24,703 nucleotides of DNA, taken from positions 1-24,703 of the IMG/VR virus record IMGVR_UViG_3300001460_000191, one strand, 5' to 3'. Positions within the stretch are counted from its first letter, which is position 1. Each line of letters begins with the position of its first letter. Shown one piece after another: positions 20,490-24,703 of the stretch. This stretch comes from a virus. Position numbers and translations under genes: made by a program. Under the pieces are notes generated by a model. It was not told the DNA's origin, made no database searches, and was given only the letters and a program-made list of their open reading frames with translations.

Positions 20490-22047
20490 TGTCATCTCCT
20501 TGTACAGGTTTCAATTCAAATTTTTGTGATGGTGCTTCTTGATCCTGTGGCTCTTCCTCAGGCTTTTCTTCTTGTTCACCATTGATTTCTTTATTCATCT
20601 TTTCTACGTCTTCATCAGAAAGCATAAGTACATTCTTTTGAATCCACTCTTTAGAGAAATACTCTCCAGCATAGTTATTGATTTGATCGAGTGTTTGTAC
20701 TCTTTCTCTCAATACTTCCATATCCCGTAATTCTGTAAAGTGGTTATCCCTTACATAGTCAACGGTAATATCATTTTTCCAATCTTCCCAATCTTCTTCA
20801 GTAATAATACCTTTTAGAATAAGTTGAGTTTTTAGAATACCATAGAATAGATGAGCAAACCTCATACGTAATCTATCGATAAACTTTTGGAATTTTAATT
20901 CATCTCTATTTACCTCAGTAGATCTACCAAGATTAAATTGATTTTCTTGTTCTAATCGATTAAGTGGTACATTTAATGAACGGTAAACTTTCTTTTGAAA
21001 GAAAATTACATCATCAATTTGTCCAAGGTTTTCTCCACCCGGAAGTGTAGATATCTCTGTGCCTTTACCACCTTCACGGCGAGGCAACCAGAAGTCTTCT
21101 AGCATTGACATATGTTTACGGTCATCTTTAATTTGACCAGTTGCTGCATCATACACAAGCTTATTACGATACTTAGTCATAATATCTTTCATATATTGTT
21201 CAGCTTTACCACGTGGTAAGCTACCAACATCTACATAAAAGATTCTTCGCTCGGGTGCACGTGCGAGGCGATAGATAACTAATGAGTCTTCCATCATTCG
21301 CAATTGATTAATAGGCTTTAAAGCTTTATGCAAAAATGAAATAATTTTTTTACGATCTTCACTAAGCAAACCAGATGTAACATAACTTACTGCATCATTT
21401 GTCATTTTTACACCGGATGTAGATGACCCTGGCTTTTCTTGGAAGATATAAAACTCTTCGGTATTCTCAATAATATCTGCACCGGTTACCGGATCTTTTT
21501 TCTTCTTAATCTTTTTGACCTTGCGCATTTTAGCAGCATCAATAGGTCGTATTTCTTGAATACCTTCTTTAGGATTTGCTTCATTTAAAACAAGATGGTG
21601 ATAGATTCTTCCATCCACATACCACCTACGGAAAATATCATGACCTAACTCTTTAAAGTTAAGCATTCCATATATGTTATCAAATTCTTCTGTAATTTTC
21701 TTTTTAATAGAATCAGGAGCTTTTACTTCCTCCATATTCAATTCTAAAGTTTGTTCTAACTGGCTACCAGTAATTGACTCGTTTACAATATCTTCAATAG
21801 CAGCATCAACTTCAGGATGCATTGCATTACCGCGATATTTCATTATCAATTGATAGTTGTCTTTTGAATCGTCATCACCTAGATTCAGGTACTGACCATA
21901 GTGCGAACCAGATGCAGTTGCATAACTACCACCTTCATCATCCCTAGGAGGAACGACAGATGGTAACTTCATCTCATCTTTCTTTTTTGCGCGCTTTATT
22001 TCAAAACCAAATAGTTTAACGCCGTCTTGTCCTGATTGTTCTGCCAT
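20482..22047 (-). CDS. 20: Portal vertex protein gp20
   Basis: The 521-residue protein (T4: 524) is the dodecameric portal through which DNA is packaged. Family stretches include YRGNAMHPEVDAAIEDIVNE (about 69-88), FDNIYGMLNFKELGHDIFRR, WYVDGRIYHHLVL, DSLVIYRLARAPERRIFYVD (about 257-276), VGSLPRGKAEQYM, DFWLPRREGGKGTEISTLPG (about 318-337) and RLRMRFAHLF. These match the T4-like portal consensus closely. AAGG lies 8 nt before the ATG. It is preceded by a terminator-like hairpin after gp19, and its stop overlaps the gp67-like start. Confidence 0.97.
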   Translation of the reverse strand: MAEQSGQDGVKLFGFEIKRAKKKDEMKLPSVVPPRDDEGGSYATASGSHYGQYLNLGDDDSKDNYQLIMKYRGNAMHPEVDAAIEDIVNESITGSQLEQTLELNMEEVKAPDSIKKKITEEFDNIYGMLNFKELGHDIFRRWYVDGRIYHHLVLNEANPKEGIQEIRPIDAAKMRKVKKIKKKKDPVTGADIIENTEEFYIFQEKPGSSTSGVKMTNDAVSYVTSGLLSEDRKKIISFLHKALKPINQLRMMEDSLVIYRLARAPERRIFYVDVGSLPRGKAEQYMKDIMTKYRNKLVYDAATGQIKDDRKHMSMLEDFWLPRREGGKGTEISTLPGGENLGQIDDVIFFQKKVYRSLNVPLNRLEQENQFNLGRSTEVNRDELKFQKFIDRLRMRFAHLFYGILKTQLILKGIITEEDWEDWKNDITVDYVRDNHFTELRDMEVLRERVQTLDQINNYAGEYFSKEWIQKNVLMLSDEDVEKMNKEINGEQEEKPEEEPQDQEAPSQKFELKPVQGDDSE

Positions 22048-22064
22048 TATAATTACCTTACATT

Positions 22065-22093
22065 AAAGAAGAAGAGCCGACCGTTGCCGGCTC
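22065..22093 (-). terminator. Terminator-like hairpin between gp19 and gp20
   Basis: On the minus strand, GAGCCGGC-AACG-GTCGGCTC (22093-22074) forms an 8-bp stem with one G-U pair, followed by TTCTTCTTT. It begins about 15 nt after the gp19 stop codon. It is probably a partial terminator that lowers portal expression relative to sheath and tube. The interrupted U-tract suggests read-through. Confidence 0.7.
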
Positions 22094-22108
22094 CTCTCTA
22101 TTTATTAC

Positions 22109-22636
22109 TTATGAAGTGGTATTAGACTCATAGTACTGGTATGCCCAGATACAATTGAATCTTTCAATATTATCATTATCGCCATAACTCAAAGCTATTT
22201 CTGACAAATCCTGCGGATAAGCACCACGGAATGTGTATGTCTTCAATACCGATGAATCACGATCAAGCTGTTCAACTTTTAGATCAGCCTCGTAAGCAAT
22301 CGGAGATGTGAGTCCGGTATTAGCACTATGTGCATTGATACCATTCATCCATCTTTCAATTGCATCACGAACTGAAAAGTCGGTGTCATTAATGATAGTA
22401 GTATTCCATTCAGCGAATGTCCTATCACCAGCCATTTTGAGGATACGTCCTCTAAATGCAACTGGAATGATTCCGAAAGTTGAACCGGGCAATGATGCAG
22501 CTTCACAAAGGAATGATGTTAATTCAGCATCACCATTTGCAAAACCCGGATAGTTAATAGTTACTTTAAAGAGGTTGGGACGTGCCCCACCGCCTCTAAG
22601 TTTCGACTTAAAATCGTCTACTCCGAGAACAGCCAT
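22109..22636 (-). CDS. 19: Tail tube protein gp19
   Basis: The 175-residue protein (T4: about 163) forms the inner tail tube. It starts MAVLGVDDFKSKLRGGGARP and continues with NLFKVTINYPGFANGD, FLCEAASLPGSTFGIIPVAF, RGRILKMAGDRTFAEWNTTI, INDTDFSVRDAIERWMNGIN and a C-terminal YPQDLSEIALSYGDNDNIER stretch. The 'RPNLFkV', 'aa.lPGst', 'gD.tf..W..ti.nD..f..rda.E.W' pattern is diagnostic. A strong AAGGAGG lies upstream of the ATG, directly after the gp18 stop. Confidence 0.95.
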   Translation of the reverse strand: MAVLGVDDFKSKLRGGGARPNLFKVTINYPGFANGDAELTSFLCEAASLPGSTFGIIPVAFRGRILKMAGDRTFAEWNTTIINDTDFSVRDAIERWMNGINAHSANTGLTSPIAYEADLKVEQLDRDSSVLKTYTFRGAYPQDLSEIALSYGDNDNIERFNCIWAYQYYESNTTS

Positions 22637-22650
22637 TTTACATTACCTCC

Positions 22651-24411
22651 TTAAACCGTGCCAACTACTTCTTCAAAGTCAACACCTGTTCTAACTGCCA
22701 CAAAATTCAGAGTGACGTAGTTAATAGAACGTGCTGGTTTGATGAAGATGTTTGCGATGAATTCATTACGATCAACAATAGCTGGTGTATTGTTTGTCTC
22801 ATCACAGACTACTCTAAAGTCTGTAATACCACGCCGGCCTTTGACTTCTCGAAGAACTGGCTCTACAATGTTGACAAACTCTGCTCTTGTGAATTCATCA
22901 TTGAATTCAAAGAGTACCTGTTGAGCGGCTCGGCCAATTGCTCTTTCGAGTACAAGGAAGAGTCTCCGTACATTGACTCGATCAAATGCTGATGGTCGAC
23001 CAAGCATTGTCTTATCACCGTAAAGAATTGTTCCTTGCCCAGGAATATTGGCAATTGGATTTACATCTGCTTTATACAGTGTATCCCTTTGTGACTTATT
23101 AGGAGTATAGGCAAGACCTGTAATTCCTAAATAATTACCACGCCTTTGACCTGCTGGAGAGAACCAAGGTGCTCTTTCAAGGTCTGTGGCTGCACAAATA
23201 CCGGCAGTAGATGATGCTGCTGGAATATGGATGTACTGATCATTATACTTATCATAGACTTTTAAGTAGTTATTATCTGCAACAAGGTAAGATGAGTTTG
23301 TAAATGCATTGGCAGTTGCTACTACATTAGTTACTGCAATTGCGGCTGCTGGCACATTTACTACGTCATCTCTTGCTGGAGATGCATTTACTATACAGTC
23401 TTTGCGAAGTGACTGAGCAGTTGATACCAAGTCATTTACGACTGTGGCCTGATCAGTGCTGTTTGTCATTCCCGGTGCAATTAAGAAGTCTACTTCTACT
23501 TGGTTTTCATCTTCAAAAAGATCAAATCCAGAAAGAAACTCTGAAGTTGTTAGCGCTTCTGAGTTAACACCTTTTGTGAATGTGTGATCAACTGGTGATG
23601 GAGAAGTTAACTTAAAGTTATCTCCACTATCGATGTCTGTGCCTGCCCCTGCAGCATTAAATGCAGAATCAAATCCGGCCATCCAAATATATTCGGAACG
23701 CTCGTTAATAACATCTTTTGCGAAGTTATTGGTTCCATCTGGATTCTTAGCATCTTTACCTACAGACACAAATGGGAATGTTTCTAGAACTGTACCTTTT
23801 GTTCCAGTAAACTTACCTTCTTGGTCAATTACTACTGCATGCATTTCATCAAATAAAGCTGCACGATTAGAAGCATAGGTTGAAGTTTGTGGTGCTTTAT
23901 CAAATTCGTTTTGATAAGCCCATCCGGTAAATGTTGCAGTTCCTGAGTCTGCAGGACAAATTGACACACGAATTGAGTTACCAAGATCACCTGGGTATTT
24001 CGCAACAAATGTGTGTGAATTAGATGTTAGTGTTGACAGCTGAGTATTAAAATTTGCTTCGTTCTTTACAGTTGGTGTCGGTAATCCACCATCTGAATCA
24101 ACGGCAGTTTGACCGATAATAGAACGAGAATTCTTAGCTGCACTAGTAACTTCCCTCACTACTTGCAGTGCACTTGAATAGCGCAAGAAGTATTGTGCTG
24201 AGTGGAAGTCTATGGTATTTGCTGAGTCTGGTGTTGCAAAGTTGTCGACTAGAGTTGCCTCATTGTCAACTAAAACTCTTTGTTCAACAGGACCCCAGCG
24301 AAAGTTACCTACGATTGCTCCGGTAGTTGACTGGACGTTAGGAACGCCACCTGTCAGATCTATTTCCTTTACAACAACCGCTGGACTTTCTGACGGTGTG
24401 CCGAGTGCCAT
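22651..24411 (-). CDS. 18: Tail sheath protein gp18
   Basis: The 586-residue protein (T4: 659) is the contractile sheath subunit. It opens MALGTPSESPAVVVKEIDLT with the conserved 'GGVPNVQSTTGAIVGNFRWG' block (about 21-40). The C-terminal folding core includes GQGTILYGDKTMLGRPSAFD, RVNVRRLFLVLERAIGRAAQ (about 480-499) and FNDEFTRAEFVNIVEPVLRE. It ends YVTLNFVAVRTGVDFEEVVG, the typical sheath C-terminus. It is shorter than T4's, probably in the variable outer domains. AAGGA is about 9 nt before the ATG. A late promoter box lies 62 nt upstream at 24474-24481. Confidence 0.96.
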   Translation of the reverse strand: MALGTPSESPAVVVKEIDLTGGVPNVQSTTGAIVGNFRWGPVEQRVLVDNEATLVDNFATPDSANTIDFHSAQYFLRYSSALQVVREVTSAAKNSRSIIGQTAVDSDGGLPTPTVKNEANFNTQLSTLTSNSHTFVAKYPGDLGNSIRVSICPADSGTATFTGWAYQNEFDKAPQTSTYASNRAALFDEMHAVVIDQEGKFTGTKGTVLETFPFVSVGKDAKNPDGTNNFAKDVINERSEYIWMAGFDSAFNAAGAGTDIDSGDNFKLTSPSPVDHTFTKGVNSEALTTSEFLSGFDLFEDENQVEVDFLIAPGMTNSTDQATVVNDLVSTAQSLRKDCIVNASPARDDVVNVPAAAIAVTNVVATANAFTNSSYLVADNNYLKVYDKYNDQYIHIPAASSTAGICAATDLERAPWFSPAGQRRGNYLGITGLAYTPNKSQRDTLYKADVNPIANIPGQGTILYGDKTMLGRPSAFDRVNVRRLFLVLERAIGRAAQQVLFEFNDEFTRAEFVNIVEPVLREVKGRRGITDFRVVCDETNNTPAIVDRNEFIANIFIKPARSINYVTLNFVAVRTGVDFEEVVGTV

Positions 24412-24473
24412 AGCTTTGTTTCCTTTTAACTAATTATATGATTTCATAATACGGTTATTGTTCAATATACCAT

Positions 24474-24481
24474 TATTTATA
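24474..24481 (-). promoter_or_regulatory. T4-type late promoter box upstream of gp18
   Basis: TATAAATA on the minus strand lies in the 76-nt gap between the terminase gene and gp18, leaving a leader of roughly 55 nt. The position suits late expression of the sheath-tube unit. Confidence 0.6.
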
Positions 24482-24487
24482 ATATTA

Positions 24488-24703
24488 CTAATCTTTAATT
24501 CTATCGAAGATTCCGTCAGTAGTGCTAAGATCTGGCTCATATCCTTGTACTTGCCAGTTATCCGGATCATTTCTTATATCTAAATCTACATCATCCTGGC
24601 CATTTTGGATAAACCCGAATGGCACAATGTCTTCTTCTATTTCTTTCATTCGTTGATCAAATAACATTTGCTTTAAGTTGATATCTGTCATATCACCAAA
24701 ATA
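24488..24703 (-). CDS. 17: Terminase large subunit gp17, C-terminal end (partial)
   Basis: The frame stays open to the window edge with YFGD before the first visible Met, so the gene enters from outside. The last 71 residues read YFGDMTDINLKQMLFDQRMK, then EIEEDIVPFGFIQNGQDD and an acidic tail ending GIFDRIKD. The 'T..YF.dmTdin.r..m...rm..ieedmlPfGfi.dG' segment is the typical C-terminal end of T4-like packaging ATPases after the nuclease domain. Immediately preceding gp18 is also the T4 position of gene 17. The catalytic motor and nuclease domains lie outside the window. Confidence 0.82.
   Translation of the reverse strand, partial: YFGDMTDINLKQMLFDQRMKEIEEDIVPFGFIQNGQDDVDLDIRNDPDNWQVQGYEPDLSTTDGIFDRIKD

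Noticed and set aside
1-24703. tRNA genes, insertion sequences, integrase or attachment sites
   Set aside because: No cloverleaf-like segment, transposase, integrase or flanking direct repeats were seen by eye; the gene content is that of a lytic phage.

Overview
This window is a stretch of a T4-like, contractile-tailed phage genome (marine T4-superfamily myovirus type). It is AT-rich and almost entirely coded on the minus strand, so transcription runs from high to low coordinates. The order TerL C-terminus - gp18 sheath - gp19 tube - gp20 portal - gp67-like core protein - small protein - gp21 protease - gp22 scaffold - gp23 major capsid is the T4 morphogenesis core order. T4-type late promoter boxes (TATAAATA) precede several of these genes. 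An overlapping inner/outer membrane spanin pair implies a Gram-negative host. The host genus cannot be named from the sequence.

Layout, read in the direction of transcription. (1) 24703-16794 is the head and tail-tube/sheath module. It ends with a strong GAAA-loop terminator behind gp23. (2) 16659-8182 is a virion appendage module. It starts with a second tail-tube-fold protein. Next come a set of small fibre/adhesin genes (a short fibre-tip-like protein, C1q-like proteins, a 23-residue remnant ORF and a tail-fibre-chaperone-domain protein). Then come three large modular fibre genes: a beta-propeller type, a triple LamG lectin type and a glycine-rich adhesin type. Several open with related N-terminal blocks, so the region looks like a receptor-binding cassette that recombines. 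(3) 8164-6424 looks like a lysis cassette: an i-spanin, an o-spanin nested in another frame, a membrane-anchored DUF1353 protein and a 53-residue two-helix membrane protein. (4) 6305-2988 is driven by a sigma70-like promoter. It holds an adenosylcobalamin-dependent (class II) ribonucleotide reductase, two tiny Cys-rich proteins (one DUF1289, one zinc ribbon), a GIY-YIG-like nuclease and a cytoplasmic staphylococcal-nuclease homologue. (5) 2918-1403 is driven by another promoter and holds T4-type RNase H, a DUF6433-like protein and a frame-disrupted small gene. (6) 1335-1 is driven by a third promoter. It holds small conserved phage proteins and the start of a RecB-like exonuclease that leaves the window.

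The pieces fit a lytic cycle. Early/middle promoters (an extended -10, with TGTGGTATAAT shared by two of them) serve nucleotide recycling and DNA replication/repair genes. Late promoters serve virion genes, and the lysis block sits between the two. The points most worth a second look are: an extended -10 promoter on the otherwise silent plus strand just behind gp23; a late promoter box touching the start codon of the second tube protein; a gene at about 1400-1650 whose coding signal hops frames; a 23-codon fibre gene remnant; and a 15-bp inverted repeat lying across the RNR promoter.
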